A DNA stretch of 64,000 nt from Phorcus lineatus (taxonomy: Eukaryota > Mollusca > Gastropoda > Trochida > Trochidae): contig OV121092.1 in NCBI GenBank assembly GCA_921293015.1, positions 32,185,764 through 32,249,763 on the forward strand. The letters run 5' to 3'. The translations under genes were made by a program, and so were the position numbers. The first letter of the stretch is position 1. Each line of letters begins with the position of its first letter. Under the pieces are notes generated by a model. That model was not told where the DNA came from. It worked only from the letters and a program-made list of their open reading frames with translations, and did not search any database. Positions 11,574 to 23,634 of this stretch are shown here, one piece after another.

Positions 11574-12185
11574 ACGCATAGAGTACGACTCCGTTCTTTC
11601 AAATGGCAGTGATCTCTGAAACTATCTTTACAGTACATACTCTTAGAGCTTGTAGAGAAACACCACAACTATCATATCTATTTCCTTCGGTTTATAAGTC
11701 AAATGTACCATTACCTAATTTTGTGCGCGTTTTGACTTTGGTTGGTTTAATGATGATCATTCGAAATGTTTCGTGGCTATCCAAACAGTGGCATGATCGT
11801 TATCTTGAGTTGGGATTACCCTTTAACCAACATAATAAAATCTTGTCTGCCAATAGCAATTATACCATTTGAATTTCCGAAGATCGAACTTTAGGGGAAC
11901 ATTAACTTTCATCGATATAAGATATTTTTGCATAGAGGATAGAAATGTTTCTAGCAAGCAGCTTTTCAAGACTTTGAACATCTGAACTCCTCAAAGGTTC
12001 TCTCAAAATTTGATTTCATATTAACAACAAATAATCAAGAGCTGTAGAGAGAGTCTAGCTTTTATTATCTCATCAATGGAAAATAGCAACGATAACAGTG
12101 ATATGTACATAAGATATGAGCAATGTGATAACACGGTTGCCTTAATACAATCACTATCGGGGAAAACTAAAGATAGTCAATAACA
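11574..12185. other. Upstream region of gene 2
   Basis: No recognised element. It should contain the promoter and 5' UTR of the MRH-domain gene, but no TATA box is obvious close to the ATG at 12186. Confidence 0.3.
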
Positions 12186-15100
12186 ATGTCGCTGTATTTC
12201 ATTGTGCTGTGTACATTGCTTCTTGTTAGAGCAACGGACGGAGCTGAAATATGCAAGAAAATATCCTCATGTGCATGCAGCCTGTCGGATGGTGTCATTG
12301 ACTTATCTCCCTTAGCAAAAGATGATGGATCACCGGCGTAAGTTAACATGAGTTAGCATTTGTGACATCGAGAGACTCTCCTACATGTATGTTCTGAGAC
12401 AATATGAAATATTTGTGGCACATGTCAACATCTTCCAACATGTAAATTATCGTCCCATAAACAACATAGCGTGACGGATGTGTATGTAAAATTTGCAAAA
12501 TTTATAAATGGTTTAAAATGTTACATCCTAATGGCCCCTGTCCACTTATATTTGTAAAGGTTCAAGGAGGTTATAACCAATTATGTGGAACTTAAGCTAA
12601 CTATGAAAGAGAAATTGTGGTTCAGAATTTTCAGAGAGGGCAGCCAACCTCCTCGATAAGCAAAGCTATTGTTCCGAATCACATCACTTACATACCTAGG
12701 TGTGATAAGTTCCCATTTTTTTAACATTGGTTCATTCTCATATCAACCTCTTATGACGTAATCATCGGTTGTTTCTCCATATCGCCCTATGGCACTATCA
12801 GATATCATTCTAATCAGTTATTATGTCCTTTGTTTTTAGTTGAAGGCTATATGCCATAACCACCAACTACGCAGGTGGGTGCTATGAGATGTTCAACCTA
12901 CACAAACGATTAGACTTGTAAAATTTTGATAGTTTTACAAATTAAGTATATAAGACCTGACATAAGCGGAAGTGGGATTCGAACCCGGGACCTCTTTGCT
13001 GGCGAGTAACGCCATTACCATTTGAGCTAACGAGGATCCCTGCCTGTAACCGTACATTTTGTTGTGTCATGTCTGTACTGTTTTCCCCCTGGTATATATA
13101 TAAATGTATATGTATATATACATGAAAATATATAGGTGTAAGGTTATGTCAATTTCTAATCTTTAGAATCAAATATTTAGCATTAAAATCTCAAGCAGCC
13201 AGATATTGTTAATATCCTACTGGACTCGTTAGGTCAGGACACATAAACACGCAAAGTAAAACGTTTACAAATTAATTTTATAAAAACTATTTGGTTTGAA
13301 AACTTTGTAGAATTGTTCCGCGGGAGTGTAAGCCAAATAGTGACCGGATTGCCTCGCGTTATGGCAAAAAAAACTCAGCTCGGGCTAACGCCCTCGCGAG
13401 TTTTTTTTGCCATAATCGCTCGTCACCCGGTCATTATTTGCTACTTATCACCCATAGGAAATTTTCTTCATGAGTATCTGTACTCAAGTTATACTGAAAC
13501 GGCTTGATATGGGAAGATGAAATAAAGACTTTGGTAACTGCGAGTTTTCAAAGTCCGTTATGCGCATGCTCAGGATCATGAATTTGAAAGAAAACCTACC
13601 CTCCTTATGGTTGAGAATACGAAATCGAATGATCGCAATGGTAACATTATGAAAAATGATTTATTGTCATTGAATATGCAGCAACTTAATTGAAATGAGA
13701 CCATAAATGCCGACAGCTTTCACAAACAATGTCCAAAAAGAATAAAAGATTTAACATCCTTCCTATCGTCTTCTATTATTTTTAAAAAGTTTCATGAAAG
13801 AAAAAGGACAGATGAACCCCGTAAATGCAGCAGTTCTAATAATGTTCTAAATATGTAAACCCAAACATCTAGCTATCGATAGATTTATCAGATCTTTGCA
13901 AGTAACCTAGACAATGATATCATATAATCTCATAATGTTTTTAGTTAAGAAATACATCTATGTCCTCTTTTATTTAAACACTAAATGACCAATGAAGATG
14001 GAATACTGGTGTAAAGAAAGCATTCATTTTTGGTTACCAAGGTTTTAATGTTCCGGTACAAATCAGCCTTCACATTTTGAATCAGGAAAAGTTTTTCGAA
14101 TAACAAGCCCTTGGTTTTTGTTATGAAACGGAAATAAATGCCTGGGAAGTTTAAAACAATCCTTTTCTTAACTGTCTTTGATATTTGAAAAGTAAACTTA
14201 CCTCATGGTTCGCATAAACATGAAAGTTACAGATTAGTTTAGTGAACTACAAGCCAATCTCCTTTAACGCAAGACTAAAATTTGTTATAACACATCTTTT
14301 AACGAGATCCGGATTTCGAATCAACGTAGCTGTTTTATTGGCTTACTCAAATCAAGGGCTCGTAATTAAAACACATGTCTTTACCTTCCAGATGAAAAGC
14401 CCCGGGCATGATAAATTGCAGAGTTTCAGAAAACTAGTAATAATCTTCGGTTACCCAGGGCTGCATGTTCCGATGCTCCATGAATTTGAGTAGAAAATTT
14501 CCTGATGAAAAATAGCAGGGTTAAGTTTTGAGGAGTATCAGAACATAAACTTGGGTGACTGACCTTGATATTTTTTACAAGTTTTATGTGTGCAGATTCC
14601 AAGATCTGCAGGACATTAAGGGAGTTTACAAGTACTCATGGAATCCGTGCAAGCCTTTTACAGAGGGATCAGACTGTACGAACGTTGCTGTGAGTGAAGA
14701 TTTTAGGATGTCAAATGAATTCTGTATCAAGGAGACACTCCGTTATTTTTGTGCGTTTTAATTTGCTTTCAAAAACGTCAAGGCAGCAATTATTCTATGT
14801 TCATGTGAAACATCTTATTAATCTATCCCTAAATTCAAAATATATGACAATTATTAGTTTAGAATGAACATGGAAAAAAAACCTTACGTGCGTTCCGAAG
14901 TCGAAAGTACAGGTGTAATTTACATGAATGTAATTATATAACCTTTCAAAACTTAACAACTTAAACTTTACATTTTACTTTACACCTTGATACATGTATT
15001 TTACTCTCTTGAACCGATGAGCTTTAAAATCATATTTGTTTTATTAATAGAATATTGATAAAATGACATCTTTTTATGAACCGGTAAGCTTTAAAATGAC

Positions 15101-16789
15101 ATTTTCTATCGATAGTCTTTATTTCTCGATAACATTACATCTTTCGTAAATTTTGACGATTCAATTCACGAAGTGTCTCTTGATGTCCAGTTCTTTCGCC
15201 TTCACATCGTACACATTATTTCAGCTATAAAGCTGTATCATTCATAGAGCGTGAATTTAAAGACGGCTTAATGTTAATTGGTCATGGACGAAGGTTTGAC
15301 AGACGAAGATTAAAAAATCTAAATATTCTTTTTCTTAATGTTTACAGATGTGGTAATACTACATGGTGACTTGAAATTGCGTCTGTTTTATTTCACATTA
15401 AGATCAAAATGTCTTAAAACATTTAAGTACTTCCAACCCGCAGATGCATGGGCGACCTTTTGATCAAATGCAGTGGTAACTTGGTACTTTTATGACTATT
15501 ATGGTTATTTCCTCATTTTCCTTAATTAAAGCATTATCCTTCACGTCTCCCGTAACATATTTGATAGTATATGAAATGTGGAAAATATTATCGATGGTGA
15601 TGATGCTAATCTTACTTTCAGGCCGTGTCGATGTGTCGTTCAGGTGTTTGGTTAAGTTGAGAACGATCTTCACCGATATACGTTAAGCGTGAAACCCAAT
15701 GAAGAATAAGTTATAAAGAATAAATATATAAGAAGAAAGCTTAGTCATTGCAGATCACATTACACATTAGAATTTGCAATAGAAGCAACGAATGAAGCGA
15801 ATTCTCGATTTTGAGATCGTTTACAAACAGGCGCTTGTCAGTCCTATGTCTATTTGTATGAGGGGATATCATCAGGTATAGTTTATATACTTATGAATAT
15901 AGATTATTTTCAATTGACACATGATGATCTATATTGCAGTCCTGTCAAGTCGGTCCACAGAATGCAAACCTTGGAACCCAGGACTCAGCACTATTTATCA
16001 ACGACCTCACTGACGGTTTGACAATACAGTACAGCAATGGAGCACGGTAAAATAAATATTTATTCTGTCATTGGCTCAATTTAGGCAGAGATCAGTATAG
16101 AATTATTAATTTGTTTTGTAAAAGATTCCGCTTTCGACCTTTAAATTAAACATATTTTGCAATAACTATTTACATCAGCATCCTATTGCAGAAGTTTCAT
16201 TATTATATTCAATAAGCTAGACAGAGCTAACGATGATGGCAATGACGACGATGGTGATAGTGTTTCATGGGAAACACGTTTTGTGCATTTCTATCATTTA
16301 AGATTCTTTCTGTAAAACAATTTGTTAAATCCTATAAAGCGTTACCTTTTCAGGACAGTATATGTTGCTTTGAAGTGTGATAGACAAGGTAAAGAGATGC
16401 TCGAAGTTAAAGGGGAGGATCCTCCTCAGAGCCAATCATACGTGAGTATGAGAGAATATTTATGCAAATGAACCTTTTGCCAAACCATTCGTTACTTAGG
16501 TGGATTTTGATCAGCTAAATCACATCAAATTATTCTCATCTCCTTGAAAAATAACGGTGATGGGTATGATTATAATGACAACAGTGGTTCTGAAATTGAT
16601 GTGTTTATTTACAACGTTTCATAATTTGATTCAATAGGTATGGTTGAAATACTGTTTATGAAGATAATGATGATGTTGGTGATGATGATGACAATAATAA
16701 TGATGACAATAATAATGACAATTATCATGATGATTTTGGTTGTGATTATAACGATGATGGCAATGACGATGGTGATACTGTAGATATAT

Positions 16790-16824
<35 letters not shown>

Positions 16825-18981
16825 AATGATGATGGTGATTGCTTCAGTATATGACGCTACACAGCATACATGCTTGTCCCGGAACACCAACCGAAAATGG
16901 AGAACCTATGTCGGCGGTCCTCATCGTTGTCATTGTGTATGTGATTTTTTTACATATCAATATGAACTGTTTTACTGTTGATGTGAAGTAATTTTCCGAT
17001 TTCCAAAACTGTAATATTTGTTCAGTTATGCTTCGTAAGTGGATATCGCCTTTAACTAAAGACAGGTAAAAAGTAAGTCAGTTAAAAACGATTTGAATTT
17101 GAAACTGAAATGTGTAATGATTTCATATCTTTTTTGAAGAAATATCTCTTTATCTTTAATTAAATATGTTTTTATGATACTAAACCATTTGATTAGACGT
17201 TTGTTTAAGTATACATAATACAAGAAATAATGGTCAAGATGAAAGATACATTTCAAGACATAGGTGAAGAAAAATGAAAATACTACTGTGAAACTCTATA
17301 TAAATTGAAACGTAAGCGTTATTTCGTAACTAACATTGCTCTTAATTAACAGCAGTATTTTCTTGCAGTTTCATTTCGTATTGGATGTTGAATTTAGATC
17401 CTTTTATTTTCTTTTGCAGCATATTTGCAGTCATCATAGCCTATTTCATAGGAGGAATGGCGTTTCAGAAATTTGTACGGAAAGAGTCAGGTGCACTTTT
17501 GATACCGAATTTTACATTTTGGTCGGCATCTGTTGGCTTGATACATATGTAAGTACGATGTCGAATATTGATATTCATTGCACTTGTGTGTTCATAGAAC
17601 CATCGTGCTGCATCAGAGATCCTTCCAAAAACCCCAATGTCATTCAGGGCCAATTGCATCAGCTGGTTCTAAATGGCTCTGAAAAGCGTGTAATTTGGTT
17701 TAGTTAATGAAATGTCGTTATGCATAGAGCCTGAAGCTCCCTTGCAATTTGCCGTGAAGGAGATATGGGTATTGAAATGTACTGTACGGATTCAAATTCG
17801 CTGACAGAGGTCATTCCGAAACCCCAATCTCATTCAGGGCAAATTCCTAGTAGCGCTTACACCTGGTCCTTCATGGCTCTTAAAAGCGTGTAATTTTGTT
17901 TAGCAAATGAAATGTAGTTATGCATTGAGCTTGAAGCTTGTATCCCTGGATCCAAGGATTTTGTATCAGCCTATGCGCTATCTCTGGATGCTTGTCGTTC
18001 AGCTGGTTATATCCCTAGCGACACGTGTCATTTGCCCTAAAGAAGATCAGCCCTAGGGTATTGGAAGGTAATCTACGGATTCAAATACGCTGGCAGAGAT
18101 CCTTACAAAACCCCAATCTCAATCAGGAAAAATTCCTCTTACCTCTAACAGTTGATTTGTCATGGCTCTGATAAGCGTGTAACTTTGTTTAGCTAATGAA
18201 ATTTAGTTATGCATGGAACTTGAAGCTTTTATCCATCTCAAGATCCTAGGATTTTTTATCCGGGCTATGCCGCCTTTGTTAATTGCTAGTCGTCCATCTG
18301 GTTACATTCCTAGCGACACCAGTTATTTGCCCTGAAGGAGATATGGGTATTGAAATGTGCTGTACGGATTCAAATTCGCTGGCAGAGATCATTCTGAAAC
18401 TCCAATCTCATTCAGGGCAAATTCCTCGTAGCACTTACATGTACAGCTGGTTCTTCAAGGCTCTGATAAATTTTCAATGTTGTTTAACTAATGTTATTTT
18501 GTTATGCATTGAGCTTGAAACCAAGGATTTTTTATCCGACTATGCCGCTATTGCTGAATGCTATTCGTTCAGCTAGTTGTATTCCTATTCCTAAAGGTCA
18601 GGTATTGAAAGGTGCTATGTGGATCCAAATACGCTGATAGTCAGCATGATTGTTAACAACGTTCTTCTTGTCATTAAAATGATACAGAAGTGCGCAATAG
18701 TCAAATATACATCTGAAATGAGTTGTATCAATGAGAAGTATCTACCTCTATAATAGGCATTAACAGAAAATACATCAAAGCATTAATACATTCTTTTAAG
18801 GAAACAATGTAAAGAAATTACCCATTTGAACAACACTTATCTATTTATTGTTTTCTTACCATGTGCAGGTTATGTTAAAACAATACAACTATGTTTTTTT
18901 AATTTGCAGACTGGATGCCTATTTGTCTTCTGTTGCGGCAAAAGGAACAAAAAGACTTCCTCTCAGATAATAAATATGTAA
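12186..18981 (+). CDS. Gene 2: MRH-domain type I membrane protein, cation-dependent mannose-6-phosphate receptor-like (seven coding exons)
   Basis: Exons 12186-12337, 14596-14689, 15940-16046, 16354-16441, 16848-16936, 17420-17548 and 18910-18981 (or stop at 18970) splice in frame, with canonical sites. The protein has about 240 residues, against about 277 for vertebrate M6PR. It has a signal peptide (1-20) and an MRH lectin domain (about 24-158) with the cysteines and YKYSWNPCKPF block typical of the family. A transmembrane helix follows (about 169-190, SAVLIVVIV...IAYFIGG), then a short cytosolic tail with PNFTFW and GCLFVFCCG. The MRH ligand residues appear present: Gln in SCQVG (about 85), Arg (about 118), a Glu before PPQSQS and a Tyr near 147. 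In vertebrates such receptors carry mannose-6-phosphate-tagged hydrolases from the trans-Golgi to endosomes; ligand binding here is inferred. The exon 6/7 junction is ambiguous: the canonical splice shifts the frame away from the family-like GCLFVFCC tail. Confidence 0.82.
12966..13040 (-). repeat. tRNA-like sequence (SINE head or tRNA pseudogene)
   Basis: The minus strand has an A box TAGCTCAAATGG and a B box GGTTCGAATCC at tRNA spacing, with a 4-bp anticodon-like stem around GTTACTC (Val-UAC position). The acceptor and the outer T-stem pairs do not match, so a functional tRNA is unlikely. It lies in intron 1 of gene 2. Confidence 0.5.
13328..13446. repeat. Foldback element H2
   Basis: Left arm 13331-13375 (AAATAGTGACCGG ... 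TTATGGCAAAAAAAACTC) pairs with right arm 13398-13444 (GAGTTTTTTTTGCCATAA ... CCGGTCATTATTT). The loop is rich in CTCG/CGGG. CTCG sits at 13353 in the left arm and 13419 in the right arm in the same plus orientation, so the arms mismatch exactly there. It lies in intron 1 of gene 2. Confidence 0.75.
16657..16836. repeat. (GAT)n microsatellite
   Basis: Interrupted GAT/AAT repeats run from about 16657, ending with a nearly pure GAT tract at 16789-16836. It occupies the end of intron 4 of gene 2, ending about 11 bases before the exon 5 acceptor. Open frames of poly-Met or poly-Ile across it are artefacts. Confidence 0.9.
17585..18640. repeat. Degenerate tandem repeat of about 285 bp in intron 6 of gene 2
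   Basis: The series GCCCTGAAGGAGATATGGG, TACGGATTCAAAT, CGCTGGCAGAGATC, CCCCAATCTCATTCAGG, AATTCCT, CATGGCTCT and AAGCGTGTAATTTTGTTTAG recurs with start points near 17751, 18031 and 18329. Partial copies lie at both ends (17585-17750 and about 18590-18640). Copies are clearly diverged from each other, so the array is old. Confidence 0.8.
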
Positions 18982-19995
18982 TAATTATCCTAACCATATG
19001 AATAACTATATGTGTACAGCATTAGTAGACACATTGGATATGGAATACATTATGTAGAATGCTTATGTTTCGCTTTTTTAATGTCCTTAGTAAAAATACT
19101 TCGTAGATTATTGTTAAAAATCTATGTCCTTAACAAATTTCATCAAAGGACAAAGGGTTAAATATTTCATTTGAGAAATAATACATTTTGAACAAATTGT
19201 CCTAAATGAAATAAAAATATGTTCTGTGATAGTTAATACATGTTATAGCGGAATGAAATATGTGGGGGGGACATTTTCAAAGGGTTAAGTGTACAGTAAT
19301 TTAGTTTTTTTTTTTTTTACATATATACGTTGCATAATGCCAAATAACCAAAAGAGATACAGTATGGTACATACACCTACCTTACTGTTATTTTCGAAAT
19401 TTGTAGTACAAATGTGAACTTTGCTATAATGAAAATGACACAAGCAAAACAATGGGCTGTTATTTATTGTCCTTTTGCTTGACAAAATAGACGATTATAG
19501 AAAATGTATGAAGCATTCATAAAATATGTGTAAACGATCACTTTTGAATATCATTTCTACAACACGTGAATAACATTAACATATCCCTAAATACGAGACG
19601 AATTCATAAATGTGTATTGATTAAGCAGCAACTTCTACATGTATATAAATTGCATGGTTAGCATGAAGTGAACTGACCATTTGACCATGACACTGAATTC
19701 ATGTAGTAGGGACAGATATTAGTATCTATCATTATTTATATATTAATGATATGAACTTTAAAATATTGATTATGTTAACTTTTGATATAATGTCATGTGT
19801 GTGACATATTGCAACAATGCATGCGATAAACGTTTAATATGCCAAACAGCACCGTAATGACATTTTGAAATGTAGATCTATATGAAACTAGTTTGTATTT
19901 CATAGTATGTAATTAATACTACAATGTATATTATAACTTGAAAATGTAAGTCTTCTATGGTCTCGAATACAATAAACTTGTCTTGTTAGTGTTGA
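18982..19995 (+). terminator. 3' UTR and polyadenylation signal of gene 2
   Basis: AATAAA at 19971-19976 is followed about 15 bases on by a TG-rich stretch (TCTTGTTAGTGTTG), a typical cleavage context. It would give a 3' UTR of about 1 kb after the stop. A nearer AATAAA-like site overlaps the stop region at about 18968. There are no open frames of note in this UTR. Confidence 0.5.
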
Positions 19996-21268
19996 ATAAT
20001 TGACATTTGTTGAATGTACCATTACCCACTCACCCATTAAATCTTATTTGGCGTTGACATTTGGCAAAATACCGTGTGTGCTGTTCATGTAACCTGCACC
20101 GACTTGTATTGAAATTTAAAAATGCCAAATATATGACATTTAATAGTTTTCAATAAAAAGTAGTAAAAATTTGCTCGATGTATGTAATCACACGGCATTT
20201 CCATAGATATAACATATTTAACACTAAACATTATACACCACTATCGATTTTTCTACTGCTTAAGGTCTACAAGTTTTCGAAATAATGTTTACAGCTCGCG
20301 GTTTTCGATAATAAATTAACCTTAATAACGCCATTAAGATGAACCGACAAGCACTAATAGTATAATTTTCAACCACTGTCAATACCTCCTTATCGTTATA
20401 TGAGATTATTCAAATCGTTTGCCATATTTGACCCCAAGCACCTAATGAAATTGTATGTCGCTGTAGAGTTAAGCTGCTACACCAAAGATTTCTTTCAGTG
20501 TTATTTTACACCAAAGATGATGCAATTTATCAGAAACTAACGGTATAAGACCGTTTTACGGAATGAAAATATTCGAGGTGTAAATCCTATGAACATCTAT
20601 TTCAGCAAAACCTCATCAATTAAAAACAACATTTGCTTATGTGATACGTTGACAATAAAAATAATTATTGAAAAGATGTAAACTTGACGTTCAGTAATAG
20701 GATTATTGCAGAGGACATACAGTCATGGACACTTTTGTATGGGCAGACATACGTTGATGAATGCATCAATCAATTTAAAGGCTTATAACATCGGCATGCG
20801 ATTTGCACATTATCTCAAGAGACGACGTGGAAATGAGACATTGTTCCATTTACTGCTTTTTCATTCAATTCCCAGCAATCTTGTTTATACATGACCATAT
20901 ATATAAGTGTAAAATTATGCTTAATATTTAGTAAGCCTGTTGCGTATTACACTGTAATTAAATACTTGCTAGAATTGCAAGATAGAAAACAAATTAGCCG
21001 AAATCATTAAGGAAATTCAACTAGTCTCTTCCCACATCGTGCATATGGTCAACAAACACTTCATTGTCATCTGAATCAATAGTCAGCATTACAATTTACA
21101 ATCACGTTTCCAAATAAATCCGTGAAGCAGATATTATCACAGTAACATTCATTTTCTGCAACTTTGTCCGGTAATTTCAGGGAAAAGTTGAGTGTCAGCA
21201 AAACGTTCTATGTAACACCAAGGCAAGGCTTCACTTATCATTACTGGTTAAGTTGTGTTACTTTGCTT
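19996..21268. other. Intergenic, nothing recognised
   Basis: AT-rich, only short open frames without recognisable domains. Confidence 0.35.

Positions 21269-21322
<54 letters not shown>
21269..21322. repeat. (CTA)n microsatellite
   Basis: About 18 uninterrupted CTA/TAC units. A poly-Tyr open frame across it has no coding support. Confidence 0.95.
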
Positions 21323-21324
<2 letters not shown>

Positions 21325-21441
21325 ACATTATTCCTATTACTCCTAATATCATTTATAATAATACTAATGTTAAATCCAAATAGAGCCTTCCTTCCAACGT
21401 TTACCGCTCAATAGCGCTTAAAAGTTTGATTTATGGGACTT

Positions 21442-21681
21442 TTAGTTTAAATACTTGTAAGCCTCATTGAAGAAGAAGGTTTTCATGAGATTGCAAAATG
21501 CAGTGTACATGTCGGTTGCTGTTGATTTGATTCCTCTTGGCAGTTCATTCCGCAAGGTTGGAGCTTTGACCGAGAATGCTCTATCCCCCATTTTGCTGTC
21601 CGCGTGTGGGAGTGCGAGGACATGATCATCGGCTGAACGCACTGATCGGCTCGGACAATATATACAATATTCCATTATCAA
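21442..21681 (-). pseudogene. LINE reverse transcriptase C-terminal relic
   Basis: The minus-strand frame contains MGDRAFSVKAPTLRNELPRG followed by a segment ending FCNLMKTFFFNEAYKYLN. This is the GDRAFSVAAPxLWNSLP...LKTHLF signature of the polymerase C-terminus of CR1/L2/Rex-like non-LTR elements. Only this end survives, as expected for 5' truncation. Confidence 0.6.
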
Positions 21682-21989
21682 ACTTTTGGAGATGTAAGTG
21701 GAGGAATGGTTATTGATGGAGGAGGTTTAAAACCACCGCAAGGCAACAGATGACAATCGTCCATTGGCAGAAATCGAACAAAATGATTTGATATTCAGTC
21801 ATAGCTCTGAAGTACAAATATCATACTTAACCTTGCTAAAGTGAATCTAGCAGTAAGCGACAGAAAATTTCCGATATAAATAAATGATCATCTCTTTTTT
21901 CATAATCGTATGGCACTTTTACAGGAAGGAGTTTTGGTCCGATAAGAAATTAACACTGTAAAATAAATCTGAAAATTACATCTCAGGTT

Positions 21990-22200
21990 AATGAATATCT
22001 ACAGAGGATACATTACGACCTTCCATTTAGTTATCTGTTCATTAATCGAGTTTAATATAAACTAGCGATTGCGAATTAAAGTCAAAATTTAACGAGTTTA
22101 GTAAATTAATTTAAATGGAAACAATTTACGCATTCTGCTTATTACTTGACCACAGTTATTAAGCATACTTGCCGAAAATGTGTTCAAAGTGACATTTCAA
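21990..22200. repeat. Foldback element H3 with conserved flank
   Basis: Degenerate inverted arms (about 22012-22050 and 22085-22133, CGACCTTCCATTTA against TTTAAATGGAA) surround a loop with TAGCGATTGCG. The right flank (TATTACTTGACC, AGTTATTAAGCAT, CCGAAAATGTGT) closely matches the right flank of H4 at 26.4 kb. H3 and H4 are therefore copies of one element. Confidence 0.65.
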
Positions 22201-22851
22201 CGCTTGTTTTAACAAAGAAAAATGAGATCTTTGAATTGTTAGTAATTTAATAAAAACATTAATTGAGCAGATATTTACATGCTATATATAGTGTTATCCT
22301 ACATATCAAATCTATGTAATTCTATATTACACCCAACTCCTTTTCATTTTGTTTCCGCTTATTTAAACCCATTTGCAAGAATGCCTCGCACATCCAACCT
22401 AATGACTAATAACCTTAAAGTGGTGACCTGCTCACGAATACATTGTTAACGATACACTGATCGGCCGAATATACGCATGTTTAATCAGCGAGGAGTGGGA
22501 AGAGTAGGAACCAATTACTTGCACTGATTACTTCCTTTTATATGTTAAATTGAAAGGAAGTTCCACGGGGATTCCTTATTTGGTGCATTAGTATTTAAAA
22601 TATCCTGCTGGTACCGGAAATGGTACCTCGATCACATATTAAGAATGGTAGATTTACAAAAGGTTCGATTCATGTCGTCAGATTTACAAGTGTTTAAGAA
22701 TGTCTTATACTCATATTTTTAATCTGAATTGCGCATTTCTTCAGGATATTTCAAACAGGTAATTGATAAAAAAGAAAATGTTTGATAGCATACGAAATTT
22801 AGTGAATAATATCTTCTTCACAATTCAGAGAGGCTGTACATTCTACTTGAA
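22201..22851. other. Intergenic, nothing recognised
   Basis: Non-coding stretch between foldback H3 and the first SINE copy; no gene or repeat identified. Confidence 0.3.
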
Positions 22852-22861
22852 TACTAGAGGG

Positions 22862-23084
22862 TGAGGTGACCTCAGGTGGCGTGGGGTTAAACGCCGCTTA
22901 CAAGAGTAATTCACGTATATCACGACTGCTTGTATTATTGCCGGGAGAAAATCCGCAACACCATTGTGGCTATGCATTGCGGTTAAACCTGTGAGCATCG
23001 ACTGGAACTGAAAAGTCAGTGTAGCATTGCACCCAATTCTTCGAACCCCGAACTCCTTGATCCAAAGCCGAACGCGCTAACCTT
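22862..23084 (-). mobile_element. tRNA-derived SINE, copy A
   Basis: In minus orientation it has a degenerate B-box head at the right (TCGAACCCCG region, 23041) and a body with GGCTATGCATTGCGG and CGGGAGAAA blocks. The 3' tail at the left carries the AGCGGCGTTTAACCCC motif. A 10-base target-site duplication TACTAGAGGG flanks it at 22852-22861 and 23085-23094, marking an independent insertion. Confidence 0.8.
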
Positions 23085-23343
23085 TACTAGAGGGGGCATT
23101 ATTAATAATATTATATGCCACGTAATCTTTAATGATGACGTTTTTAATTTCCTGTGATTTTAAAGTTTCAGAATTAGAAAAATGCATAGTCTGTTGGTTA
23201 GATATTATTCATTATGTATTTTCATATAAACACAGACATTTGTAAGTTCGATGTCAAAGATTTTCACCCTGTAATGTATATCTGTGGCTTTTTGGTCTGG
23301 AGAAGTACCTGCAGATAGAATTTAAGGTGTGGTTTTATTGACG

Positions 23344-23620
23344 TGAGGTGAGGTGAGTTGGGGTTTAACGCCGCTTTCAAGATTATTTCACTTATATCGC
23401 GGCTGCTAGTATTATTGCAGGGAGAAAGCCCGCAACACTATAGTGGCTATGCATTGCGGTGAAACCTGCGAGCATCGGCTGGAACTAGCGAACCATGGGT
23501 GGTACTGCGCTGAATTTCAGTGTAGCAATGCACCCAAACCTGACTGCGTGTAGAACAGTTCTCTACTGCAGACAAAGTTGCCGAGCCCCTGGCGGGATTC
23601 GAACCACGGACCTCCTGATC
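23344..23620 (-). mobile_element. tRNA-derived SINE, copy B (full length)
   Basis: This is the best copy, about 277 bases. The tRNA-like head with B box GGTTCGAATCC (minus strand, about 23594-23605) is at the right, and the tail ending in CTCACCTCACCTCA is at the left. A perfect 14-base duplication TGGTTTTATTGACG lies at 23330-23343 and 23621-23634. The body shares long blocks with the copies at 22862, 30166 and 40305. Confidence 0.9.
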
Positions 23621-23634
23621 TGGTTTTATTGACG

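Noticed and set aside
12966..13040. Functional tRNA-Val(UAC) on the minus strand
   Set aside because: A and B boxes fit, but the acceptor stem and outer T-stem do not pair. More likely a SINE head or tRNA pseudogene.
16609..16890. Poly-Ile / poly-Met open frames
   Set aside because: Frames through a (GAT)n microsatellite that overlaps an intron and exon 5 of the M6PR-like gene.
17336..17707. 123-codon open frame overlapping exon 6 of the M6PR-like gene
   Set aside because: It is in a different frame from the membrane-helix exon, runs into the intron repeat and has no domain.
21164..21346. Poly-Tyr open frame
   Set aside because: Frame through a (CTA)n microsatellite.
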